Source: Pseudooceanicola sediminis
GTDB lineage: Bacteria > Pseudomonadota > Alphaproteobacteria > Rhodobacterales > Rhodobacteraceae
Length of the DNA: 64,000 nt
Assembly (NCBI RefSeq): GCF_003575965.1
Contig: NZ_QWJJ01000005.1
Span: 186,001-250,000, forward strand
Direction: 5' to 3'
Positions 10,390 through 19,247 of the stretch are shown here, piece after piece. The notes below the pieces were generated by a model. It made no database searches and was not told where the DNA came from. It worked only from the letters and a program-made list of their open reading frames with translations. Both the position numbers and the translations under genes were made by a program. Positions within the stretch are counted from its first letter, which is position 1, and each line of letters begins with the position of its first letter.

Positions 10390-11430
10390 TTACTCCCTGC
10401 TTTGCCAGATATAGGCGCCGTCTTCACGCAGGCTGCGTGACACCGCGCCGGACTGGTGCAAGTTATTGAGATGGGCCACCGCCTCTACCAAGGCAAGCCC
10501 GAAGACACCTTCATCGATGCGACGCTTGAAAAGCACGGGAAAACACTCGACGGCGGTGCGGGGCGTCTGCAAATGCTCTTGCAGTCGCGCCAGTCCCGAC
10601 GTGTGATTTTCGATCATTTGCCGCAGCCGCGTCGGCAACCCGGTAAATGGCAGCTTGTGCCCGCAAAGCACCAGGTGATCGTCGCGTCCATATTGCGCCA
10701 GCCGGCGTGTCGCATCGATCCATTCGCTCAGGGGGTCGGCTTCCGGCTCCGTCGGGTGAACCCCGATATTCGCACTGATCGAGGGCAAAAGTTGGTCCCC
10801 GCCGATGACCAACGCATCCTCGCGCGACCAGAGGGTCACGTGCTCTGGCGCGTGGCCATCCCCCATCCGCACGTCCCATGTACGACCGCCTGCGCGGAAG
10901 ACATCGCCCTCCTGCAACCGGGTAAAGCCGATCGGCAATGGGTGAACGACATCGGCAAAGTTGAAGGGGCGTTCCGCGATCCTGCGGCTCAGCAGATCCG
11001 GAGGCATACCGGCCCGCCGCCAGAAGGTCACTGCCGCATCAGAAGGCGCATCCTGCACATCAAGCACCAGCATCCGTGCCGTCAGCCATGCAGTTCGAGA
11101 GGAGACGAGCTCATCTGCGCCCTGCGCCAGAAACCAGCCCGCCAGCCCGCAGTGATCGGGATGATGATGCGTCATCATGACCCGGCGCACCGGCTTTCCC
11201 GCCATGGGTCCGTCCAGCAACGCCTGCCAGATGGCGCGCGTCCGACCGGAATCAAAACCGGTATCAACGATGGTCCAGCCATCTCCGTCATCCAGGGCAA
11301 AGACATTGACGTGATCCAGCGCCATCGGCAACGGCAGACGGATCCACAGAATGCCCTCGGCCACCTCGACCGTCTCGCCGACCGCTGGTGGTGTTTCCCA
11401 GGGAAACCGGATCGGCGCGTTCAGCGTCAT
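10390..11430 (-). CDS. Metallo-beta-lactamase fold hydrolase
   Basis: 346 residues. The zinc motif HxHxDH is complete: His88, His90, Asp92, His93 in MMTHHHPDHCGLAGW. Further ligands are in MGDGHAPEHVTLW and LVLCGHKLPF. An N-terminal segment NVFALDDGDGWTIVDTGFD is typical. The family includes glyoxalase II-like thioesterases and lactonases. The start overlaps the stop of the acyl-CoA dehydrogenase by four bases (ATGA), so the two are translationally coupled. An acyl-CoA or thioester substrate is therefore a reasonable guess, but only a guess. Confidence 0.9.
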   Translation of the reverse strand: MTLNAPIRFPWETPPAVGETVEVAEGILWIRLPLPMALDHVNVFALDDGDGWTIVDTGFDSGRTRAIWQALLDGPMAGKPVRRVMMTHHHPDHCGLAGWFLAQGADELVSSRTAWLTARMLVLDVQDAPSDAAVTFWRRAGMPPDLLSRRIAERPFNFADVVHPLPIGFTRLQEGDVFRAGGRTWDVRMGDGHAPEHVTLWSREDALVIGGDQLLPSISANIGVHPTEPEADPLSEWIDATRRLAQYGRDDHLVLCGHKLPFTGLPTRLRQMIENHTSGLARLQEHLQTPRTAVECFPVLFKRRIDEGVFGLALVEAVAHLNNLHQSGAVSRSLREDGAYIWQSRE

Positions 11431-13154
11431 GCCGACAGATCCTCGACCGAGATCGAATAAAGATCCTCGGCCCCGACCGTCGCATGTGCCAGCAACCCGA
11501 CATGCTCCGGCAACATCCGTGCGATATAGAACCCGGCGAGACGGCTGCGCGGCCCGTCCCCGTCTTCGGCCAGTGCGGCCTTGAGATGGAAATAACCGCC
11601 CAACACCCTGGCAAACCCCATCAGATAGGGGACCGATCCCGCGAAGCGCTCGTTCAGATCGCTCTGGCTGACCATCCACTCCGTCGCCTCGCGCAGCGTT
11701 TCCACAGCCTGCCACAGCGGTTCGGCTAGGGTATCGTACTGCCCTCGGGCCGCCTCGGCCACCGCGTGCATCTCCTCGATCAGGGCATAGACGGCTTCTC
11801 CGCCGTCCATCATCTTGCGGGCCACCAGGTCCATCGACTGGATGCCATTGGTGCCCTCGTAGATCGCGGTCACCCGCACGTCGCGGTAATACTGCGCCGC
11901 GCCGGTTTCCTCGATAAAGCCCATGCCACCGTGAATCTGAACGCCCATTTCGGCGACGCGCATTCCGGTTTCCGTACCGAAGGCCTTGGCAATCGGGGTC
12001 AGAACCGCCGCCCTGGCCTTCGCCTCGGCCGATCCCGAGGCCTTGGCCAGATCAATTGCCACAGCGCAGGATAATGCGATCGCGCGCGATGCAAAGACAT
12101 CGGCGCGCATCGTGGCCAGCATCCGGCGCACGTCGGCATGGTCGATGATCGCCCCCGTTGCGTCTGGTTTTCCCTCCAGAACGGTCCGACCCTGCTTGCG
12201 GTCGAGGGCAAACGCCAGCGCGTGCTGATAGGCGCCTTCTGCCGCCCCGATGCCCTGAATGCCCACGCCGAGACGGGCGTTGTTCATCATCGTGAACATC
12301 GCCGCCATGCCCTTGTGCTCTTGCCCGATCAGCCATCCGGTCGCCCCGTCATATTCCATGACGGCCGTGGGTGAGCCGTGCAGACCCATCTTGTGCTCCA
12401 GGCTGACCACGCGCAACGTATTCGCATCCCCGAGAGAGCCGTCCTCGTTCGGCAGATACTTCGGCACCATGAACAGGCTGATACCCTTTGTCCCCGGCGC
12501 CGCATCTGGCAGGCGCGCAAGGACCAGGTGGCAAACATTGCCACCGAAATCATGATCCCCCCAGGAAATGTAGATTTTCTGCCCCGTTACCGCATAAGTC
12601 CCGTCGCCCTTCGGCTCCGCCCGCGTCCGCAACGCCCCCACGTCGGATCCGGCCTGCGGCTCTGTCAGGTTCATCGTGCCGGTCCATTCACCGCTGATCA
12701 GGCGGGGTAGATACATCGCCTGGATCTCGGGGCTGGCGTGATGTTCCAGCGCCTCGATCTGGCCCTGCGTCAACAGCGGGTTCAGTCCGAGGGACAGGCA
12801 GGATGCCGACAGCATATCGTTCATGGCGGCAGTCAGCGTACCCGGCAGCGCCATGCCTCCGAATTCCTCGGGCGCTGACAACCCCAGCCAGCCACCCTCA
12901 GCCAGGGCACGAAATCCTTCGGCATAGCCCTTGGACGTGCGCACGATGCCGTTTTCCAGCTTGGCTGGATCAGTGTCGCCACTGCGCTGCAAGGGGGCCC
13001 ATACCTCTTCGGTCAAACGACCAAGCTCTGTCAGGATCGCCTCGACGGTGTCGGGCGTCGCGTCGCCAAATGCTTCGGTTTGTGCAACTTTTTCAAAGCC
13101 GACGACTTTTTCCAGAAGAAAGGTGAAATCGGTGACTGGCGCGCGAAATGGCAT
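11427..13154 (-). CDS. Acyl-CoA dehydrogenase, DmdC-like (large, with C-terminal extension)
   Basis: 575 residues, longer than the usual 380 because of a C-terminal helical extension. The N-terminus MPFRAPVTDFTFLLEKVVGF and the length match the subfamily that includes 3-methylmercaptopropionyl-CoA dehydrogenase (DmdC) of DMSP-degrading roseobacters; other members oxidise ordinary acyl-CoAs. FAD-binding motifs MNLTEPQAGSDVGALRTRA and GGMGFIEETGAAQYYRD are clear, with the catalytic-region motif YEGTNGIQSMDL. Start at 13154 is set by GGGAGGAG. Electrons go to ETF and then to the ETF-QO at 2.3 kb. Substrate uncertain. Confidence 0.92.
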   Translation of the reverse strand: MPFRAPVTDFTFLLEKVVGFEKVAQTEAFGDATPDTVEAILTELGRLTEEVWAPLQRSGDTDPAKLENGIVRTSKGYAEGFRALAEGGWLGLSAPEEFGGMALPGTLTAAMNDMLSASCLSLGLNPLLTQGQIEALEHHASPEIQAMYLPRLISGEWTGTMNLTEPQAGSDVGALRTRAEPKGDGTYAVTGQKIYISWGDHDFGGNVCHLVLARLPDAAPGTKGISLFMVPKYLPNEDGSLGDANTLRVVSLEHKMGLHGSPTAVMEYDGATGWLIGQEHKGMAAMFTMMNNARLGVGIQGIGAAEGAYQHALAFALDRKQGRTVLEGKPDATGAIIDHADVRRMLATMRADVFASRAIALSCAVAIDLAKASGSAEAKARAAVLTPIAKAFGTETGMRVAEMGVQIHGGMGFIEETGAAQYYRDVRVTAIYEGTNGIQSMDLVARKMMDGGEAVYALIEEMHAVAEAARGQYDTLAEPLWQAVETLREATEWMVSQSDLNERFAGSVPYLMGFARVLGGYFHLKAALAEDGDGPRSRLAGFYIARMLPEHVGLLAHATVGAEDLYSISVEDLSA

Positions 13155-13298
13155 GGTGATCTCCTCCCAGTGCCGCTTGGCAATACGAATGCCTGGCTGT
13201 ATTGGCACGTTTAACAGGTCTGCTACCGTATCGACACGGCATCTGTCATCAACTGCAACGCCGCGTCACGGAAAATGTCACATCGAAAAGGACAGCCC

Positions 13299-14258
13299 AT
13301 GTCCCGACTGAAAACGCGCCATCTGAGCCAAGACGAGGCCGGCCTGGACGAGGCTGCACGCCTGTTGAAGGAGGGATCGCTTGTCGCGATGCCGACGGAA
13401 ACCGTCTACGGCCTGGCAGCAGACGCGGCCAATGATCGGGCAGTCGCCGCGATATACGAGGCAAAGGGCCGCCCCAGCTTCAACCCGCTGATCGCGCACC
13501 TCGCCAGTGCCGATGCCGCAGCCGAGCTGACGGTCTTTCCCAACGCCGCACGGGTTCTGGCAAATGCCTTTTGGCCCGGCCCCCTGACGCTGGTCCTGCC
13601 GATCAGACCTGGCGCGGCCATTTCGCCCTTGATGACGGCGGGCCTGAACACCTTGGCAGTGCGCGTGCCGGCCCACCCTGTTGCGCATGACCTGTTGCGA
13701 CGTTTCGGTGGTGCCGTTGCAGCGCCTTCGGCAAATCCCTCGGGGCGGATAAGTCCGACCACGCCGGACCATGTGTTGCAAGGGCTCGAAGGCAAGATCG
13801 CCGCCATCCTTGACGGCGGGCCCTGTGCCGTCGGTGTCGAGTCGACCATTCTGGCAGTGGATGAGGAGGGTAAATTGCGCCTGCTCAGACCCGGCAGCAT
13901 CGGACCCGAGGATATCCGCGCCCGTACGGGCTTGACCCTGCAATCGCCTATCGGCGAAGACAACCGTATCGAGGCGCCCGGGCAAATGGGGTCGCACTAT
14001 GCCCCGCGTGGCACGATGCGCCTGAATGCCGAGACGGTTCAGCCCGGCGAAACCATGTTGGGGTTTGGCGCTGTCGACTGTGTCGTGAACCTTTCAACTT
14101 CTGGCGATCTGGCAGAGGCCGCCGCGAACCTGTTCACGATGATGCACCGCCTGGACGCCATGGGCGCGATGCGCATCGCCGTGTCCCCCATCCCCATGCG
14201 CGGCATAGGGTTGGCCATCAATGATCGCCTTACCCGCGCCGCTGCACCGCGGACTTGA
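13299..14258 (+). CDS. tsaC: L-threonylcarbamoyladenylate synthase (TsaC/Sua5, long form)
   Basis: 319 residues: an N-terminal YrdC domain (LVAMPTETVYGLAADA, KGRPSFNPLI, AAPSANPSGRISPT) plus a C-terminal Sua5 domain from about residue 230, linked by a segment with EAPGQMGSHYAPR. It makes threonylcarbamoyl-AMP from Thr, bicarbonate and ATP for the t6A37 tRNA modification. The ATG at 13299 is preceded by AAGGACAGCCC; an ATG eight codons upstream is the alternative. It is divergent from the acyl-CoA dehydrogenase and convergent with yqgE. Confidence 0.95.
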   Translation: MSRLKTRHLSQDEAGLDEAARLLKEGSLVAMPTETVYGLAADAANDRAVAAIYEAKGRPSFNPLIAHLASADAAAELTVFPNAARVLANAFWPGPLTLVLPIRPGAAISPLMTAGLNTLAVRVPAHPVAHDLLRRFGGAVAAPSANPSGRISPTTPDHVLQGLEGKIAAILDGGPCAVGVESTILAVDEEGKLRLLRPGSIGPEDIRARTGLTLQSPIGEDNRIEAPGQMGSHYAPRGTMRLNAETVQPGETMLGFGAVDCVVNLSTSGDLAEAAANLFTMMHRLDAMGAMRIAVSPIPMRGIGLAINDRLTRAAAPRT

Positions 14259-14280
14259 AACCGGAAACCATGCAGCCTTG

Positions 14281-14847
14281 TCAGGCGCGTCCGTAAGCCG
14301 TGGACAAGGTCAGCGGGTGAATGCCCTGCGCCGCAAGCGCAAGTTCCCACTTGCGCGGGTCGGGTTGTGAAAAAACCAGATCAGAGGTTGCCTCGCCGGT
14401 CAGCCAGCCGTTCTCGGCAATCTCGCGTTCCAACTGGCCAGCCCCCCAGCCGCAATATCCCAGAGCCAGCAAGGACTGACGCGGCCCCCGGCCCTCGGCA
14501 ATATCTTCGAGGATGTCCAGGGTCGCCGTCATTGCAAGCGTATCCGTCACCGCCAGCGTGGAAATGGACGATTTGTATTCCGGCGAATGCAGAACAAAGC
14601 CGCGCTCCAACTCGACGGGTCCACCCGCGTAAACGGTCAACTGCGGCATCCTGGTGCTGCGCGTTATCGAAAGCTGGTCAAACAGGTCGGCCGCCGCGAC
14701 CTGATCTGTCGGCTTATTGACCATAAGCCCCATGGCACCGTCCTGCGAATGCGCGCAAACAACAATGACGGAGTTCGAGAAACGGTCGTCCGACAGCCCT
14801 GGCGTGGCAATCAGGATATTGCCTGTGAGATCGAAGAGTTCCGGCAA
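14281..14847 (-). CDS. yqgE: YqgE/AlgH family protein
   Basis: 188 residues from a TTG start at 14847. Family motifs are NILIATPGLSDDRFSNSVI, GAMGLMVNKPTD, VYAGGPVELERGFVLHS and GYCGWGAGQLEREI. I choose the TTG because it gives the family N-terminus (MPELFDLTGNILIA) and has AGGGGC eight bases upstream; the only ATG would add about 24 residues unlike the family. YqgE/AlgH proteins are widespread with no agreed biochemical role. It is convergent with tsaC, and its start lies about 170 bp from the divergent DsbD_N-like gene. Confidence 0.93.
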   Translation of the reverse strand: MPELFDLTGNILIATPGLSDDRFSNSVIVVCAHSQDGAMGLMVNKPTDQVAAADLFDQLSITRSTRMPQLTVYAGGPVELERGFVLHSPEYKSSISTLAVTDTLAMTATLDILEDIAEGRGPRQSLLALGYCGWGAGQLEREIAENGWLTGEATSDLVFSQPDPRKWELALAAQGIHPLTLSTAYGRA

Positions 14848-15018
14848 TTTAAATGCCCCTATGACTCGAAAACAAACCCCACCACCTGCAGCATTGACGC
14901 GACAGGGCGTCAAGCGCAACGAAAAAGACGTGATCTGGCTCCACCTCTGCGATCAATGACGCCGGTCTCGCCGCTTTGTGAGTTGGCATTTCATCTCGAC
15001 CGCTGCATCTGTGATCGG

Positions 15019-15828
15019 ATGAAACGGATATTTCTCAGCATCGCCATTGCGGCGGCCACTGTCGTCGCTGGGTTCCCGGCACACGCGAACCCCTATGCAA
15101 GCTATCTTGATGCCAAGGTGCTGCCGGGATGGCGCGACGCGGACGGGTACCATATGGCGGGGCTCGAGCTCACCCTCGCGCCCGGCTGGAAAACATACTG
15201 GCGGGCACCCGGCAGCGCGGGCATCCCGCCGAGTTTCAATTGGTCCGGTTCTACCAACCTCGCAGGTGTGGAGGTGATTTGGCCCCGCCCGCATGTCTTC
15301 GACCTCGATGGACTGCGTTCGATCGGGTACAAGGACAGGGTTGTCCTGCCCTTGCGTGTCACGCCGCAGGACGGGGCAGCGCCAGTTGTCCTGAAGGGCG
15401 ATATCCAGCTGGGGATCTGCGAAACCGTTTGCGTTCCGTTGGATGTTCGCGTCACGGCGGACCTTGCGGCAAATCAGACCCGCCGGGCGCCCGCCATCGC
15501 CGCGGCACTTGCCGGGCGCCCCTATTCAGCGTCAGAAGCCAAGCTGCGCAAGGCAATCTGCAAAGTATCTCCGACTAAGGAAGGTCTCGAACTCGAGGCG
15601 CGCCTCGATATGCCGTCGTCGGGTGGCGACGAGGTGACGGTCTTCGAAACGGCCCTGCCGGATGTTCTGGTGTCCGACTCGACCTCGCATCGCGAAGGCA
15701 ACACTCTGGTGTCGCACGCCAAGATCGTCTCTTACGGGGGCCCTGTCGTGATCGACCGCTCGAGACTGCGCATCACGGTGCTGGGAAGCAACTATGCCGT
15801 CGAGCTGGTTGGCTGCGACGCCCGGTAG
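15019..15828 (+). CDS. Periplasmic DsbD N-terminal-domain-like protein, stand-alone
   Basis: 269 residues. A signal peptide (MKRIFLSIAIAAATVVAGFPA, cleaved near AHA) precedes a beta-sandwich domain with GWKTYWRAPGSAGIPPSFNW and a cysteine pair in LGICETVCVPLDV. This resembles the DsbD_N / 'disulphide corrector' domain seen at the N-terminus of DsbD and ScsB, which relays reducing power to periplasmic partners. Here the membrane and thioredoxin domains are absent, so a separate CcdA/DsbD-like donor is expected elsewhere. Two more Cys lie later (CKVSP, VGCDAR at the C-terminus). Convergent with the RND gene. Confidence 0.8.
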   Translation: MKRIFLSIAIAAATVVAGFPAHANPYASYLDAKVLPGWRDADGYHMAGLELTLAPGWKTYWRAPGSAGIPPSFNWSGSTNLAGVEVIWPRPHVFDLDGLRSIGYKDRVVLPLRVTPQDGAAPVVLKGDIQLGICETVCVPLDVRVTADLAANQTRRAPAIAAALAGRPYSASEAKLRKAICKVSPTKEGLELEARLDMPSSGGDEVTVFETALPDVLVSDSTSHREGNTLVSHAKIVSYGGPVVIDRSRLRITVLGSNYAVELVGCDAR

Positions 15829-15842
15829 ACAGACGCACCGGA

Positions 15843-18800
15843 TCAGGCAGCGGGTGCGCCGCGCCGTGCATACAAAAGCGCGCTGACGGCAAACAGAGAC
15901 AGGGTAACCGCGATCATGCCTGCGATAAACAGGACGAATGCGGCCAGCATCAGCGGCAAATCTGCCCCCCATGGCAAAAACGCCAAGAGCGGTGCAAATA
16001 TCGCATCTTGCCAGAGGGCGTATCCCATCGTCAGCGCCAGCCAGCACAGCGTCACGACCACACCGAACCGGTTAAGCGCCCGCAACCCTTTGGCCCGTCG
16101 TGCCCTCAATGACCTGCGCAACGCAAGCCTCATCCGCTTAAGGTCATGTTGCATCGCCATGAGGGACGGCACCACCAGCAAGACCAATACAATGCCAAAC
16201 CCCAGGCCATAGACCAGCGTGATCACCGTCGGCTTGAGGAATTGCGCCTGGCTTGAACGTTCATACAATAGGGGGGCCAGCCCGAGGACCGTGGTCAGCG
16301 TCGTCAGCACGACCGGGCGCAATCGGTCTGCCGTACCATCGATGATCGACGGAAACAGCCCGCGTTCTGCCGCATATTCATCGATCGTCGTAACAAGAAC
16401 GATGGAATCGTTGATGATGATGCCGGTCATGCCCAACAGCCCGACAACGGTGAACATCGACAGCGGTACATCCCAGATGGCATGACCGTAAAATGTGCCG
16501 ATCAGCCCGAACGGGATGATGGCCATGACCACGAGGGGACGCAACCAGCTTGCAAAGACCCATGCCAGAACCAGGTAGATCCCCGTCAGCACGAAGATGA
16601 GCCCGGCCCCGGCATCCGACAGAAACCTGTCCTCCTGTTCCGCCAACCCGGACAAGCGAAATTCGATCTGCCGTTCGGAGGCAATGCGAGGCAGGATGTC
16701 ATCGGTCAGCGCCGACATGATCTCGGCGGCACGCGCCGGATCATCTTTTGAAATATCACCGTTGACCGAGATCACACGCAGGCCGTTTTCGCGTCGTACA
16801 GTCGAAAATCCGCTGCGTTGCGTCACGCGCACGATGTCGGCCAGGGGGACATATTGTCCCGTCGGTGAACGCAGGTTTGTACGCTCCAGAAAGTCCGCCG
16901 TCAGCTCATCTTCGGGCAGTTCAACCCGGATGACGGCGCTGCGCGGCCCGTCCGGATAGGTCGCAGCCTCAATACCGTTCAGCCGGTGACGCAGGACCCG
17001 TCCCAGTTCATCTATCGTAAAGCCCAAAGCTTGCCCTTGCGGGGTCAAATCCAGGACCAACTCATCCTTGTCGTAGGACAGGTTATCCTCAACGGCCGAG
17101 ACCTCGGGATAGCGTTGCAGACTTGTCTTGAGATCTTCGGACGCCGCCTTCAGCGTTTCGGAATCGGCGCCGTAGAACTGCACATCCAGAGCATCGCCAC
17201 CAGGGCCGGACCCCCAACTGCGAAAAGACAGCACTTCTGTCAACGGATGCTGTTGCACCGCGTCTTGCAAGGCTGCCACGAAACGAGAGCTGGAATAGGG
17301 CCGCAAATCCGCGTCGATCAGTTCAATGGCAATGGACCCGAGTTGCTCCGGGTCTTTGGTGTCGGCGCCAGCGAGATCCCGACCACTGTTGCCGCCGACC
17401 TCGGCTATGACATAGTCAATCGGACTGCGACCATAATCCGCAGCAAATGTTTCAGCAACGGCATCGGTAGCGCGCTGCATTTCGCGCATCATGGCCATCG
17501 TGTCTTCACGCGTCGCCCCGGGCGCCATCATGAAATTCCCGGTGATCGACCCCTGCTCCGGCGAGTTGAAGAAACGCCATTGCAGATCACCACGAATGAA
17601 CATCGATACCTGCGACGCAAAGATCAGCAGCACAAAGGCAAATACCGGATAGCGGGCCCAGATGACTCCGGCCATCAGGGGGCGGAAGAGTGTGTCGCGG
17701 ATCCAGTCGAAACAGCGGTTCACACTCAGCGACGGCCAATCATACCAATGGCGCTGCCCTGCATGGGCCAGCGCGTGAGACATGTGATTTGGCAGAATCA
17801 AAAAGCATTCGACCAAGGAGGCGACCAGCACCGCGATCACGGTAAAGGGAATGTCGGCAATCATGTCGCCAAAGCGCCCGTCGATCACGGTCAGGCCAAA
17901 GAACGCGATGACTGTGGTCAGGGTGGCCGAGAAGACCGGCATGGACATGCGACTGGCGGCACTTTCGGCAGCCTCGACCGGGCCTTCACCACTCTGCCTT
18001 ACGCGCGCGTCGGCATATTCCGCGACAACGATGGCATCATCCACCACGATCCCCAACGTGATGATCAGGGCAAAAAGCGAAATCATGTTCAGGGTTAAAC
18101 CGGCCAGGTACATCAGCGCTATGGCAGTCAGCATGGCCACAGGGATGCCGGCCGCCACCCAGAGTGCCGTGCGCGCGTTCAAGAACAGGAACAGCAACCC
18201 CAGGACCAGCACAAGCCCCAGGGCCCCGTTGTCGACAAGAATGTCCAGCCGTCCGGAAATCGCCTCGGCGCGGGTGCGGATCAGATCGATCGAGGTTCCC
18301 GCCGGCAATGTCGCCTCCAGGTCTGCCGCGACCGTTTCCACTTGCTGTTGGATGCGGATTGCGTCGCCCTTGTCCGACCGATCGACCCGCACGGATATGG
18401 CAGGATCATTTCCGACAAAGTAGCTGCGCGCGCGATCGGCACCCTCAACCCGTATGCGCGCCACATCACCGATGGTCAGCGACGACCCATCGGGATTGCT
18501 GCGCAGAACTATTGCCTCAATCTGTTTTGCCGTTCGTTTTTGCGTGCCCGTGCGGACCCTTGCGTTGGCACCGTCAACGTCCCCTGCCGGATCAGTATCG
18601 ACCTCGGCGGCAATGACCGCTGCGATTTGCTGCAGTGTTACATCATGCCGGATCAGGCTGGCCGAGGGCACCTCGACCGTCGTTCGCGGCGCAGCCAGGC
18701 CGCGAATGGTGGCGCGCGTAACCCCGGCGGCGAACAAGCGGGTCACGAACTCATCGGCAAAGCGCGCCAGTTGATCCACCCCGACAGGGCCTGTGATGAT

Positions 18801-19244
18801 GACATCCGTCACCCGATCGCGCCAGACACTGCGCCGAACTTCGGGCAAGTCGGCCTCCTCTGGAAGCGTGGTAACGGCGTCAACTGCCGCCTGGACGTCA
18901 TCGGCGGCGCGCGCCATATCCCAGCCCGGCTCGAACTCCAGCTCGATCCGCGCGCGACCTTCGGTAGATTGCGACGCGGATTCGGCCACTCCCTCGACCG
19001 CCAGCAGGGCGGGTTCCAGAACCTGTACGATGGCAAGGTCGACGTCCTCAGCCCCCGCACCCTCCCACGCGACACTGACGCGTACACTGTCTATGATCAC
19101 ATCCGGGAAATATTGCGCGCGCATACGCGGCACAGCCGCTATTCCCGCCACCAGCATCACCACCAGCAACAGGTTTGCCGCCGTGCGGTGGCGCGCAAAG
19201 TAGCTCAGCAGGCCCCTTGCCGATCCCGGTGGTGGGCGCATCAT
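15843..19244 (-). CDS. RND efflux transporter permease (AcrB/MdtF-like superfamily)
   Basis: 1133 residues. Topology is that of RND pumps: TM1 near residues 20-40, a large porter loop, six TMs from about 330, a second loop, then the last TMs. The proton-relay Asp pair is present in GIVVDDAIVVAEYADARV near residue 405, and the second-half repeat has GLLGMTGIIINDSIVLVTTIDE. Substrate cannot be read from sequence. The start follows the adaptor stop by three bases with a GGGGGG site inside the adaptor end, so the pair is one operon. No outer-membrane channel gene is adjacent. Confidence 0.95.
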   Translation of the reverse strand: MMRPPPGSARGLLSYFARHRTAANLLLVVMLVAGIAAVPRMRAQYFPDVIIDSVRVSVAWEGAGAEDVDLAIVQVLEPALLAVEGVAESASQSTEGRARIELEFEPGWDMARAADDVQAAVDAVTTLPEEADLPEVRRSVWRDRVTDVIITGPVGVDQLARFADEFVTRLFAAGVTRATIRGLAAPRTTVEVPSASLIRHDVTLQQIAAVIAAEVDTDPAGDVDGANARVRTGTQKRTAKQIEAIVLRSNPDGSSLTIGDVARIRVEGADRARSYFVGNDPAISVRVDRSDKGDAIRIQQQVETVAADLEATLPAGTSIDLIRTRAEAISGRLDILVDNGALGLVLVLGLLFLFLNARTALWVAAGIPVAMLTAIALMYLAGLTLNMISLFALIITLGIVVDDAIVVAEYADARVRQSGEGPVEAAESAASRMSMPVFSATLTTVIAFFGLTVIDGRFGDMIADIPFTVIAVLVASLVECFLILPNHMSHALAHAGQRHWYDWPSLSVNRCFDWIRDTLFRPLMAGVIWARYPVFAFVLLIFASQVSMFIRGDLQWRFFNSPEQGSITGNFMMAPGATREDTMAMMREMQRATDAVAETFAADYGRSPIDYVIAEVGGNSGRDLAGADTKDPEQLGSIAIELIDADLRPYSSSRFVAALQDAVQQHPLTEVLSFRSWGSGPGGDALDVQFYGADSETLKAASEDLKTSLQRYPEVSAVEDNLSYDKDELVLDLTPQGQALGFTIDELGRVLRHRLNGIEAATYPDGPRSAVIRVELPEDELTADFLERTNLRSPTGQYVPLADIVRVTQRSGFSTVRRENGLRVISVNGDISKDDPARAAEIMSALTDDILPRIASERQIEFRLSGLAEQEDRFLSDAGAGLIFVLTGIYLVLAWVFASWLRPLVVMAIIPFGLIGTFYGHAIWDVPLSMFTVVGLLGMTGIIINDSIVLVTTIDEYAAERGLFPSIIDGTADRLRPVVLTTLTTVLGLAPLLYERSSQAQFLKPTVITLVYGLGFGIVLVLLVVPSLMAMQHDLKRMRLALRRSLRARRAKGLRALNRFGVVVTLCWLALTMGYALWQDAIFAPLLAFLPWGADLPLMLAAFVLFIAGMIAVTLSLFAVSALLYARRGAPAA

Positions 19245-19247
19245 GGA

